Positions 1 to 6,666 of a stretch of 64,000 nucleotides of DNA are shown here, in pieces. Under the pieces are notes generated by a model. It was not told the DNA's origin. It saw only the letters and a list, made by a program, of their open reading frames with translations, and searched no databases. This stretch comes from Chryseomicrobium excrementi (GTDB lineage Bacteria; Bacillota; Bacilli; Bacillales_A; Planococcaceae). Position numbers and translations under genes: made by a program. The DNA lies in contig NZ_PCGR01000001.1 in the NCBI RefSeq assembly GCF_002798305.1, positions 372,001 to 436,000 on the forward strand. Direction: 5' to 3'. The first letter of the stretch is position 1. Each line of letters starts with the position of its first letter.

Positions 1-558
1 GACGGACATTCATTAAAAGACTTTCCGATGAACGAGTTACGGAAAAAGATGGGCCTTGTACTACAAGATCCTTTCTTGTTCTACGGAGATATAGAGAGCA
101 ATATTCGTCTCCATGATAAGGAGATGACGAGTGCACAAGTCCGTGCGGCTGCTGAGTTTGTGCAGGCAGACAACTTTATTGAAAAATTACCGGAGCGCTA
201 TCAGCAGAAAGTGACAGAACGCGGCTCGACCTTCTCCAGTGGACAGCGTCAGCTTGTAGCATTTGCTCGCACGATGGCAACGGATCCAAAGATTTTAATT
301 CTCGATGAAGCAACTGCAAATATTGATACGGAGACGGAAGTGGCCATCCAAACGAGCCTTGAGAAGATGCGAAAAGGACGGACGACGATTGCCATTGCAC
401 ACCGACTCAGTACCATCCAAGATGCGGAACTGATCCTGGTACTTCACCAAGGTGAGATCGTTGAACGTGGTACGCACCAGGAATTGATCCGTCAAAAAGG
501 GCTGTATCATAAAATGTATCAACTGCAAAATGGCATCGTGGAAGAACAAATGTCATAA
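1..558 (+). CDS. ABC exporter ATP-binding domain, C-terminal part (YheH-like), 5' truncated by window edge
   Basis: The frame is open from the first base, so the gene starts left of the window and only the C-terminal nucleotide-binding domain is visible. Visible motifs in order are the Q-loop (VLQDPFLFYGD), the ABC signature SSGQRQL, Walker B ILILDEATANID and the H-loop AHRLST, ending in a short tail. This layout is that of a type IV exporter half-transporter with a membrane domain fused upstream. The wording of the Q-loop and D-loop resembles YheH of the YheH/YheI heterodimeric multidrug exporters of Bacillus, which is inference from memory. The Walker A and membrane segments lie outside. 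The next gene follows after 79 bp on the same strand. Confidence 0.9.
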   Translation, partial: DGHSLKDFPMNELRKKMGLVLQDPFLFYGDIESNIRLHDKEMTSAQVRAAAEFVQADNFIEKLPERYQQKVTERGSTFSSGQRQLVAFARTMATDPKILILDEATANIDTETEVAIQTSLEKMRKGRTTIAIAHRLSTIQDAELILVLHQGEIVERGTHQELIRQKGLYHKMYQLQNGIVEEQMS

Positions 559-598
559 AACTGTCATAAGCAAGTGATAGGTGATTTCTAGGAAAGTC

Positions 599-607
599 TG
601 ATACGAT
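599..607 (+). promoter_or_regulatory. extended -10 promoter candidate for ccdA
   Basis: TGATACGAT matches an extended -10 element (TG, one base, TACGAT) about 30 bp before the ccdA start. No convincing -35 was found, so this is a weak prediction. Confidence 0.35.
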
Positions 608-637
608 GGAGACAGTTCAGCTGAAAGGGTGATTTTG

Positions 638-1348
638 TTGGCAACCGATGTTAGCATCTGGCTTGCTTTTGGCGCAGGGTTCTTAAGCTTTATTTCCCCG
701 TGTACATTACCGCTGTATCCGGCTTTCCTTTCTTATATCACAGGCATGACGATTGAAGAATTGAAGACCGATCGGAAACAAATGCAGCGCAGAGGCATGT
801 TTCATACGTTATTTTTCTTACTTGGATTCTCCGTAATCTTTTTGGCACTCGGCTTTGCTACGTCGTGGCTCGGCACTTTCTTCATTCAATATGGTGATCT
901 GATTCGTCAAGTTGGGGCTATTTTAATCGTAATTTTTGGTCTACTAGTCGTTGGTGTGTTCAAACCGGACTTCTTGATGTCTGAAAAACGATTACAATTC
1001 AAAAATCGTCCTTCCGGTTATCTTGGCAGTAGCTTGATTGGGATGGCGTTTGCTGCAGGATGGCAGCCGTGTACAGGACCTATCCTTGCCGCAGTACTTG
1101 TAATGGCAGGACAGAACCCTGACCAAGGAATTTGGTATATGGTCGCTTACGTTCTTGGATTTGCTATTCCATTCTTCTTATTGTCGTTCTTCGTCACACG
1201 GACTCAGTGGATGAAGAAGCATAGTGAAAAGTTTATGAAAATCGGCGGATATATTATGATTGTGTTAGGGGTCATCTTGTTCTTTGATGGCCTGACATGG
1301 ATTATCCGGATCTTGAGTCCGATTTTTGGGGACTTCACCGGTTTTTAA
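638..1348 (+). CDS. ccdA: cytochrome c biogenesis / thiol-disulfide transmembrane protein CcdA
   Basis: CcdA moves reducing power from cytoplasmic thioredoxin across the membrane to extracytoplasmic thiol-disulfide proteins, as needed for apocytochrome c maturation. The 236-residue product has six hydrophobic segments and the two family cysteine sites: Cys22 in SPCTLPLYP and Cys145 in WQPCTGP. I chose the TTG at 638 (giving MATDVSIW) because GAAAGGGTGAT ends 5 bases before it and the N-terminus then matches known CcdA lengths; a GTG at 629 lies inside that ribosome binding site. It is followed 12 bp later by a thioredoxin-like gene and then ccdC, so an operon for membrane thiol transfer is likely. 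Confidence 0.95.
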   Translation: MATDVSIWLAFGAGFLSFISPCTLPLYPAFLSYITGMTIEELKTDRKQMQRRGMFHTLFFLLGFSVIFLALGFATSWLGTFFIQYGDLIRQVGAILIVIFGLLVVGVFKPDFLMSEKRLQFKNRPSGYLGSSLIGMAFAAGWQPCTGPILAAVLVMAGQNPDQGIWYMVAYVLGFAIPFFLLSFFVTRTQWMKKHSEKFMKIGGYIMIVLGVILFFDGLTWIIRILSPIFGDFTGF

Positions 1349-1360
1349 GGACGTGAACCT

Positions 1361-1690
1361 ATGAAAGACATTCATACATTTGAACAGTGGCAGACAGTCC
1401 GTGAACAGCAACCTGTGGGATTGCTATTCGTTAAGACCACTGGTTGCTCAGTCTGTGAAGGGCTGCTACCACAAGTGGAAGCAATCGAAGCAAACTATAA
1501 CATTCCGTTTTATAAAGTAAATATCGCAGATTTGCCAGAAGTAGCGGGTCAACTTGGGCTTTATACAGCTCCAGTTGTTCTCTTGTGGCACCATGCGAGA
1601 GAAAGTCAACGCTTTGCACGATTTGTGCCGATGCAAGAATTGATTTTCCGACTAGACCAATTGCAAGAGGTGACAGACGATGTTCTTTGA
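1361..1690 (+). CDS. thioredoxin-like protein with CSVC active site
   Basis: This is a 109-residue single-domain thioredoxin-fold protein with no signal peptide. The redox motif is Cys29-Ser-Val-Cys32 after beta strand GLLFVKTTG, and a cis-proline follows in YTAPVVLL. It therefore probably acts in the cytoplasm as an electron donor or acceptor. Its position between ccdA and ccdC suggests that it supplies electrons to CcdA or replaces the small CcdB-type gene found at this place in B. subtilis; this is inference. CSVC is not the classical CGPC, so its redox potential likely differs from TrxA. Its stop codon overlaps the start of ccdC. Confidence 0.85.
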   Translation: MKDIHTFEQWQTVREQQPVGLLFVKTTGCSVCEGLLPQVEAIEANYNIPFYKVNIADLPEVAGQLGLYTAPVVLLWHHARESQRFARFVPMQELIFRLDQLQEVTDDVL

Positions 1691-2168
1691 GTGGATTCCG
1701 CAAGAACTGTTAGTCACACTTTCGATCGTGACAGCGGTCGTCATGGGTACCGTTCTTACCATCGTGAGAAGTCGTGCAGCCAAAAAACCAGCCAGTGCCA
1801 AGAAGATTTTATTGCCACCACTCTTTATGTCTACAGGAGCGTTGATGTTCGTATTTCCGTTCTTCCGAGTTCCTTGGATTCACGTGCTCGAAGCGGTAGC
1901 AGTAGGCATGGTCTTTTCCATTTTGCTGATCAAGACCTCTAATTTCGAGCGACGAGAAGGAGACATCTTCTTAAAGCCATCAAAAGCATTTGTCTTTATA
2001 CTTTTTGGGCTGCTAGCTGTCCGTATCGTCATGAAGTTGCTCTTGAGCAGTGAAATCGATGTTGGGGAACTCAGCGGCATGTTCTGGCTACTTGCCTTTG
2101 GTATGATTGTGCCATGGCGTCTTGCCATGTATACAAAATTTAAAAAGCTAAAACTTCAAAGCAACTAA
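1680..2168 (+). CDS. ccdC: CcdC family membrane protein (YneJ-like)
   Basis: This 162-residue membrane protein has four predicted hydrophobic segments (about residues 8-28, 42-62, 67-85 and 100-118) and a further hydrophobic stretch around 130-150. It matches the CcdC family found next to ccdA in B. subtilis (yneJ), whose molecular role in cytochrome c biogenesis remains unclear. The ATG lies inside the 3' end of the thioredoxin-like gene (11-bp overlap) with AGAGGTGA upstream, indicating translational coupling. A strong terminator follows directly. Confidence 0.85.
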   Translation: MFFEWIPQELLVTLSIVTAVVMGTVLTIVRSRAAKKPASAKKILLPPLFMSTGALMFVFPFFRVPWIHVLEAVAVGMVFSILLIKTSNFERREGDIFLKPSKAFVFILFGLLAVRIVMKLLLSSEIDVGELSGMFWLLAFGMIVPWRLAMYTKFKKLKLQSN

Positions 2169-2217
2169 AAATACCGTACCTTTTTTGGAAACACTCCAAA
2201 ATAGGTACGGTATTTTT
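2167..2217. terminator. bidirectional intrinsic terminator between ccdC and the DUF2621 gene
   Basis: A 14-bp stem (2167-2180 with 2204-2217) has A-rich and T-rich flanks on both sides and an inner short complementarity. It separates two convergent genes. Confidence 0.9.
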
Positions 2218-2645
2218 TAATGGAAATAGACTTCATAAGGACTGAGGTCAATCTGCAGTTCTGCCATCTTTTTGCGAAGAAACTTATGATCTCGTTTTGG
2301 TGTAGCTAGAATATAGCCACGAATCAGCAGTTCTTGTGTGATGGCCTTTGCATCTTCTTCAAGCGCCAATTGTCCAATACGACCAGCAATCTTTTGTTTG
2401 GCGACCGGACGGAACAATTCTGGCACAGGTGCCACAAGTTCATTTAATAATGCTTTTTGTTCATCTGACCACAAATGGATGGTCTTATCTACATAATACG
2501 ATTCCCAGTCAAGATCGGACTTACCGTCTTCTTTAGGAAGGGCTTTTAAAAACTTTCGGAACATAAAAAATCCGCCAATGGCCATCAAGGAAATCAACAC
2601 GACAACCCAAAACAGTATAAACCAAAGAAACCAACCATCTAACAC
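2217..2645 (-). CDS. DUF2621 membrane-anchored protein (YneK-like)
   Basis: This 142-residue protein has one N-terminal membrane segment (residues 5-29) followed by a soluble domain rich in charged helices; the tail includes a basic stretch (ATPKRDHKFLRKKM). It belongs to the DUF2621/YneK family, which sits beside ccdA-yneI-yneJ in B. subtilis, and no function is known. GTG is the start, with GCGAGGTGAAC upstream. The type of anchor suggests the soluble part faces the cytoplasm, since the positive residues follow the segment. It is read convergently to ccdC. Confidence 0.8.
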   Translation of the reverse strand: MLDGWFLWFILFWVVVLISLMAIGGFFMFRKFLKALPKEDGKSDLDWESYYVDKTIHLWSDEQKALLNELVAPVPELFRPVAKQKIAGRIGQLALEEDAKAITQELLIRGYILATPKRDHKFLRKKMAELQIDLSPYEVYFH

Positions 2646-2750
2646 AATCGTTCACCTCGCCTTAAGTATACAAGGTTCTAGATAAAAATTCATCCATCGT
2701 ATCCCTTTTCTTTGAACTCTTCTATATAGAGGATGAAGGAGGTGAACAAC

Positions 2751-2966
2751 ATGGCCAACTACATTTTAAAAAGTTCGGTTCTGCGTCTCGTCTATGATGA
2801 CGGTATGACAGCAGACAACAAACCGAAGCGTCACTCAAAGTCGTACATCCACATTGAACCGACCAGTTCAGCGGATGCAATGTACCAAGTGGCTGTTCAA
2901 CTCGGCAGCCTTTCAGCAAAAGAATTGCTGTCAGCAGAAAAGCAAGAAGTAGACGAAATCATCTAA
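2751..2966 (+). CDS. DUF1659 small protein
   Basis: This 71-residue soluble protein begins MANYILKSSVLRLVYDDG and matches the DUF1659 family. It is first of three tiny genes (DUF1659, DUF2922, YvrJ) that occur together in many Bacillota and have no known function. The start is the ATG at 2751, which has GGAGGTGAACAAC directly upstream; an earlier in-frame ATG at 2733 lies before that site. It contains a conserved-looking LRLVYDDG strand and an acidic C-terminus. The DUF2922 gene follows after 19 bp. Confidence 0.85.
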   Translation: MANYILKSSVLRLVYDDGMTADNKPKRHSKSYIHIEPTSSADAMYQVAVQLGSLSAKELLSAEKQEVDEII

Positions 2967-2985
2967 TGACTAGGAGGACCTGACA

Positions 2986-3198
2986 ATGGCGAAAACGTTA
3001 CAATTGGAGTTCGGTAACACGGCAGGTAAGAAGATCACGGTGGCAGTTGAAGAGCCTCGCACGGATCTGACACTGGCAGAAGTACAGACGGCGATGCAAG
3101 CCATCCTTGCTGCAGAAGTGTTTTCAGTAGAAGGGGAGCCGGCTACAGAAGCCGTCTCTGCGCAGATCATCGACCGAAGCGTTCAAAGTTTATTCTAA
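2986..3198 (+). CDS. DUF2922 small protein
   Basis: This 70-residue soluble protein starts MAKTLQLEFGNTAGKKITVAVEEP and fits the DUF2922 family. Two N-terminal beta strands are followed by a helical middle (LTLAEVQTAMQAIL) and a short C-terminal strand. AGGAGG lies 9 bases before the ATG. It shares length and general strand-helix-strand layout with the DUF1659 protein next to it, so the two may be distant relatives or partners; that is inference. No function is known. An intrinsic terminator follows 6 bases after the stop. Confidence 0.85.
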   Translation: MAKTLQLEFGNTAGKKITVAVEEPRTDLTLAEVQTAMQAILAAEVFSVEGEPATEAVSAQIIDRSVQSLF

Positions 3199-3204
3199 TC
3201 TGAG

Positions 3205-3231
3205 CCTCCTCCACTCGTGGGGGAGGTTTTT
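3205..3231 (+). terminator. intrinsic terminator after DUF2922 gene
   Basis: A 10-bp stem (3205-3214 with 3217-3226, one G-U pair) is followed by five T residues. It separates the DUF1659/DUF2922 pair from yvrJ. Confidence 0.85.
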
Positions 3232-3252
3232 AAACTATCTCTGTGATTTTAT

Positions 3253-3314
3253 GAACCTGAGATACCATTTCCCAGGGTATCAGAGGTTCTCCCCTTGGAA
3301 ATGGTGTCTCAGGT
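3253..3314 (+). promoter_or_regulatory. two mutually exclusive hairpins upstream of yvrJ
   Basis: Segment 3255-3272 is complementary to 3297-3314 over 18 bp with one G-U pair. The same left arm (3253-3266) can instead pair with 3276-3289 in two 6-bp helices around a 2x2 internal loop. Only one of the two can form. No T run follows the long hairpin, so it is not a terminator; the yvrJ ribosome binding site starts about 15 bases downstream. It could be a leader RNA switch or a decayed inverted-repeat element. Confidence 0.6.
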
Positions 3315-3342
3315 GAAGATCAACATTTAAGGAGGTGTCTTT

Positions 3343-3480
3343 ATGGATCAATGGGTCGCAATCATTCAAGAAATTGGCTTTCCGGTCGTAGTTTCCTTCT
3401 ATCTCCTGCATAGAATCGAATCTCGCTTAGAAGCCATTCGTGATGCACTTGTGGCAATCACTCCTGTCACAAAAGTGTAA
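3343..3480 (+). CDS. YvrJ family small membrane protein
   Basis: This 45-residue protein begins MDQWVAIIQEIGFPVVVSFYLL and continues HRIESRLEAIRDAL. One hydrophobic segment (about residues 4-23) precedes an amphipathic helix, which is the YvrJ family pattern. AAGGAGGTGTCTTT lies just before the ATG. YvrJ proteins are found with DUF1659 and DUF2922 genes; no function has been established. A membrane anchor with a cytoplasmic helix suggests that it may tether the two soluble partners, which is speculation. Confidence 0.85.
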   Translation: MDQWVAIIQEIGFPVVVSFYLLHRIESRLEAIRDALVAITPVTKV

Positions 3481-3555
3481 GAAATAGCCGTTCATTTGGA
3501 TTGAACCCACTCATTGAAACGACTATCATTAGGAGTAAGATGAGGAGTGATCCAT

Positions 3556-4134
3556 TTGAAAAAGTTGTTGCTTACACTACTTGCAGTCGTGACGATTCTC
3601 GCTGGATGCGGCGGCGGTTTCGAGCGTCAGACGGATTGGGAAGTCGAGTCCTTTTCAGCGACCACCCACCGAGGTGAGACACTTGCATTAGAAGATTTAC
3701 AAGGAACAGTATGGCTAAGTGCCTTTATCTTTACAAACTGTGCAACCATCTGTCCGCCTATGACGGCGAACTTGACAGATATTCAAGAAGCTGTTGAAGA
3801 GCAAGGCGTTGAAAACTACAAAATCGTTGCATTCAGTGTCGACCCTGAAGTCGATAGCCCTGAAGTGTTGACAGACTACTTGAGCATGTATGAGCTCGCT
3901 GACGAGTCAAAATGGGAGCTCTTGACAGGGTATGACCAAGCATTCATTAGCCAGCTGGCGAAAAATTCGTTCAAAGCACTGGTTCAAAATGACGCCAATT
4001 CAGATCAAGTCATTCATGGAAGCAGTTTTTATCTAGTTGATCAAGAAGGAATCGTAGTGAAAAGCTATAGTGGGGTCAGTGATGTTCCTGTAGATGAAAT
4101 TGCACAGGACATGAAGGCGCTGTCTGAAGAGTAA
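3556..4134 (+). CDS. SCO1/SenC family copper chaperone lipoprotein (YpmQ-like)
   Basis: The 192-residue lipoprotein delivers copper to the CuA site of cytochrome c oxidase, working outside the membrane. The signal peptide ends in the lipobox LAGC with Cys18 as the lipidation site. The metal site is visible as Cys62 and Cys66 in NCATICPPMT plus His154 in VIHGSSFYLVD. The start is TTG at 3556, giving MKKLLLTLL, because GAGGAGTGAT is spaced 4-5 bases before it; a GTG at 3547 lies inside that site. In B. subtilis the homologue is linked to ypmR/ypmS, which here lie 40 kb away. Confidence 0.93.
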   Translation: MKKLLLTLLAVVTILAGCGGGFERQTDWEVESFSATTHRGETLALEDLQGTVWLSAFIFTNCATICPPMTANLTDIQEAVEEQGVENYKIVAFSVDPEVDSPEVLTDYLSMYELADESKWELLTGYDQAFISQLAKNSFKALVQNDANSDQVIHGSSFYLVDQEGIVVKSYSGVSDVPVDEIAQDMKALSEE

Positions 4135-4162
4135 ACTGTCCAATTTGGGCAGTTTCTTTTTT
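4133..4162 (+). terminator. intrinsic terminator after the SCO gene
   Basis: A 9-bp stem (4133-4141 with 4147-4155) and a T run follow the stop codon directly. Confidence 0.85.
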
Positions 4163-4212
4163 TATCAAAATTATAGTATGATAGGACAAGCATTAGATGA
4201 AGGTGATTCTCC

Positions 4213-4893
4213 ATGAAACCAAAAAAACTCAATCACAAAAAAATGATCCGCCGTAGGCTTTGGTTTGTCGGCTTATTTCTTCCTTTTATGATTGTCGGGT
4301 ATTTTTTGTCCGTAATAGGATGGCATGAACTACGGAACATTCCGTGGGCCCATGAAATCGGCCAGTTTGTAGAAGCGAAGAAGGTGGAGTTCCGTGACCC
4401 TGAGATACCAGAAGACTATATTGCGGTTTATCAGGCAGCCGAGGAAGAATACGGAGTTCCCTGGCAACTGCTAGCAGCACATCACCGGATCGAGACACGT
4501 TTTTCAACTATGGATCCTTTAGTGTCGCCAGTGGGAGCAGAAGGGCATATGCAGTTCATGCCCTGTACTTTTGTGGGCTGGTCGCATCCGACCTGCAGTG
4601 GGCTCGGACAAGGTGAGATTCCACAAGAAGAGAAGACGGATCCTGAAGTGATTGCCAAGTACGGAGGATACGGGGTAGACGGGGACGGAGATGGAATCGC
4701 CGATCCGTATAGTTTAACAGATGCGGTTTACAGCGCAGCGAACTATCTCGGCTCGAACGGAGCGGCAGAAGGGGAGTTAGAAGCAGCCATCTTTCTTTAC
4801 AACCGTTCGGATGAGTATGTGGAAGATGTCCTCCATTTTTATAACTTATATCGCGAGACGTATATTGAAAATGTGACGGTCCGACCTGAATAA
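4213..4893 (+). CDS. lytic transglycosylase, SLT-type, membrane-anchored
   Basis: This 226-residue protein would cut peptidoglycan glycan strands. It has a basic N-terminus (residues 1-15), one transmembrane segment (about 16-36) and an extracellular transglycosylase domain from about residue 66. The likely catalytic glutamate is Glu94 in HHRIETRF; GAEGHMQFMPCTF and the DGDGDGIADPYSLTDAVYSAANYL-type region (split here as DGDGDGIAD then AVYSAANYL) are characteristic. AAGGTGATTCTCC precedes the ATG. It stands alone between two terminators, so it is probably monocistronic. Confidence 0.88.
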   Translation: MKPKKLNHKKMIRRRLWFVGLFLPFMIVGYFLSVIGWHELRNIPWAHEIGQFVEAKKVEFRDPEIPEDYIAVYQAAEEEYGVPWQLLAAHHRIETRFSTMDPLVSPVGAEGHMQFMPCTFVGWSHPTCSGLGQGEIPQEEKTDPEVIAKYGGYGVDGDGDGIADPYSLTDAVYSAANYLGSNGAAEGELEAAIFLYNRSDEYVEDVLHFYNLYRETYIENVTVRPE

Positions 4894-4895
4894 GG

Positions 4896-4930
4896 CATAA
4901 AAAATAAGCCTCCATAGGAGGCTTATTTTT
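4896..4930. terminator. bidirectional terminator between transglycosylase and GlsB-type gene
   Basis: A perfect 11-bp stem (4901-4911 with 4915-4925) with an A run before and a T run after serves two convergent genes. Confidence 0.92.
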
Positions 4931-5185
4931 TTATGCTGCTTTGCGCATAGCTTTCATGATAAAGGAAACGATGAAGATTACGATGATAGCACCGATTAAT
5001 GCAGGAACGATTGCCATGCCCGCGATTGATGGTCCGAAGTCAGAGAACAACATGCCCCCAACCCAAGCACCTACGATACCTGCGATGATGTTTCCGATGA
5101 TACCGCCAGGAATGTCTTTACCTAAAATAAGTCCAGCTACCCATCCGATGATACCACCGATGATTAAGTATAAAATGAATCCCAT
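4931..5185 (-). CDS. GlsB/YeaQ/YmgE family membrane protein
   Basis: An 84-residue, glycine-rich membrane protein with about three hydrophobic segments. The repeated GGIIGWVAGLILG and GGIIGNIIAGIVGAWVGG stretches are typical of the family once called transglycosylase-associated proteins. Family members are commonly stress-induced, but their function is not known. AAGGAAAATGGG marks the start. It is read toward the transglycosylase gene, with which it shares a terminator. Confidence 0.9.
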   Translation of the reverse strand: MGFILYLIIGGIIGWVAGLILGKDIPGGIIGNIIAGIVGAWVGGMLFSDFGPSIAGMAIVPALIGAIIVIFIVSFIMKAMRKAA

Positions 5186-5276
5186 TTTCCTTCACTCTCC
5201 TTGTCTAATGTTAATGTATGAGTACACTCTTTAAATATCCTTAGACAAGAATTCTTAAACCTATTCACGAAAAAAA

Positions 5277-5819
5277 TTATTTTATTTCTGCGCCAAGGGT
5301 GTTTTTGAAATGGAGTAGTGCCCATTCGTGACCTTGAGGATCAAACGATGCCACAGCTTCTTCATGGATTACAATGTCATAGCCAAGGTTGTAGGCATCG
5401 ACCGCGGTATGCAACACGCAAATATCTGTACAGACTCCTGTTATATGAACTGTCGTAATGTCTCGCTCGCGTAAATACTGGTCTAAATTCGTCCCTGCGA
5501 AGGAACTATAGCGACGTTTGTCCATATAATAGATATCGGATTTATGTTTCTCGTAAAAATCTTCAAGCGCGCCATACAAATCTCGTCCTGGTGTTCCTTC
5601 AATATTGTGTGGAGGGAACAGTGCGGTCTCCGGATGATACGTATCGTTTCTATAATGAAGGTCTACAGGGAAAACAATCACTTGATTTTGTTGGACGAAC
5701 TCTTCACATAAAGAAACGATTTTCTCTTCAATTGCCTGTCCTGGCTTACCACAAGTGAGCGCTCCATGATCAGCGACAAAATCCACTGTATAGTCGACTA
5801 CTAGTAAAGCTTCCTTCAT
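5277..5819 (-). CDS. pncA: nicotinamidase / cysteine hydrolase (PncA-like)
   Basis: The 180-residue isochorismatase-fold enzyme most likely hydrolyses nicotinamide to nicotinate for NAD salvage. The catalytic triad is visible as Asp9 (VVDYTVDF), Lys101 (MDKRRYSSF) and Cys134 (GVCTDICVLHT). The metal ligands expected for nicotinamidases are present as Asp53 and His55 (PVDLHYRND) and His71 (PPHNIEGT). The presence of those ligands favours nicotinamidase over other cysteine hydrolases of the fold. It is transcribed alone, divergent from the small gene at 5902. Confidence 0.88.
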   Translation of the reverse strand: MKEALLVVDYTVDFVADHGALTCGKPGQAIEEKIVSLCEEFVQQNQVIVFPVDLHYRNDTYHPETALFPPHNIEGTPGRDLYGALEDFYEKHKSDIYYMDKRRYSSFAGTNLDQYLRERDITTVHITGVCTDICVLHTAVDAYNLGYDIVIHEEAVASFDPQGHEWALLHFKNTLGAEIK

Positions 5820-5901
5820 ACTCCGTCATCCTTTCTCGAATAAAATGTTTTTCAAATGTTCTGAAAAATTGTATACTAAGAAAAAAAGGAGGTACAACAA
5901 G

Positions 5902-6009
5902 ATGGATTATGAACTACACAAACGTTGGACCAAACACGCCATGTGGTTTGCTGGACTTCACACCTTGTTTGTTGTTACACTCACCTTTGACTTTATCCAA
6001 TTTTACTAA
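5902..6009 (+). CDS. 35-residue putative small membrane protein
   Basis: This short reading frame begins MDYELHKRWTKHAMWFAGLH and ends FDFIQFY. A basic N-terminal part (residues 6-13) precedes one hydrophobic segment (about 14-33). It is supported by a near-perfect AAAAAGGAGG site 7-9 bases before the ATG, a TATACT -10-like element at 5872-5877 and a strong terminator that starts at the stop codon. I do not recognise a family. The complete expression signals make it a likely real gene rather than a chance frame. Confidence 0.7.
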   Translation: MDYELHKRWTKHAMWFAGLHTLFVVTLTFDFIQFY

Positions 6010-6037
6010 AAGAGTGGAAGCAGATTCCACTCTTTTT
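6008..6037 (+). terminator. intrinsic terminator after the 35-residue gene
   Basis: A stem of at least 8 bp (6011-6018 with 6026-6033) with a T run begins at the stop codon. Confidence 0.88.
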
Positions 6038-6056
6038 CACTGTGAGGAGACGACTA

Positions 6057-6548
6057 ATGGATACTCTAAAGCATTTAAACTCGATTCGTGACCAACTGGT
6101 GCGTACCCTACATACGATTCCAGACGCTATGTTTAATGAAAGACCTGACCCGAAAACCTGGAGTCCACGAGAAGTGGCAGAACACATTGCACGTATGGAC
6201 GCTCATGTAGCGCGATTGATGAGGGAAGGCAAGACGGAGGACAAAAAAGTACTGAAGAAACCTATCCGATTGACCACGCTCCGTGGGATAAAGGTTTCCG
6301 CACCCGCGCAGCTCGACCCTCAAGAAGATGCGCAATCAAAGGATGCCATTTATCAGCAATTGTTTGATTCACGGATGCAAGTTTTAGAACTCTATAAACA
6401 ATTCACACCTACTGAGAAAAAAGAAAAAGCTATGAAACATCCAGTTTTCGGCTATCTTTCACTGAGACAATGGTTTGTGTTCCTAGGGTACCATGAGAAG
6501 CGACACTTAAAACAATTAGATGAGATTTTGCGTCAACTAAAGATATAA
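6057..6548 (+). CDS. DinB-fold protein
   Basis: This 163-residue protein has the DinB/YfiT-like four-helix bundle layout. Visible family features are an N-terminal helix with an arginine-rich start, the WSPREVAEHIARMDAHVARL helix carrying a histidine, and a C-terminal YHEKRHLKQLDEIL helix with paired histidines. Three histidines on such helices normally bind a divalent metal. Members act as thiol-dependent transferases or have unknown roles; the substrate cannot be told here. The start is ATG 6057 with GTGAGGAGACG upstream. Its stop codon overlaps a putative CcpC operator for acnA. Confidence 0.8.
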   Translation: MDTLKHLNSIRDQLVRTLHTIPDAMFNERPDPKTWSPREVAEHIARMDAHVARLMREGKTEDKKVLKKPIRLTTLRGIKVSAPAQLDPQEDAQSKDAIYQQLFDSRMQVLELYKQFTPTEKKEKAMKHPVFGYLSLRQWFVFLGYHEKRHLKQLDEILRQLKI

Positions 6549-6559
6549 ATAAATCTTAT
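6545..6559 (+). promoter_or_regulatory. CcpC-type operator (ATAA-N7-TTAT) upstream of acnA
   Basis: ATAA (6545-6548), seven bases and TTAT (6556-6559) match the dyad bound by the citrate-responsive repressor CcpC at B. subtilis citB exactly. A single ATAA half-site lies at 6605-6608 near the presumed -10 region. Whether a CcpC homologue exists cannot be seen in this window. Confidence 0.5.
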
Positions 6560-6666
6560 CAAGATTAATAATTTTAATGTAATTTACTTATCACGTTCAC
6601 TGTTATAAGATTAATAGTGGAGAAAAGCGACATATGTCTCTTTCATTATGCAAAGGAGGAAACACG

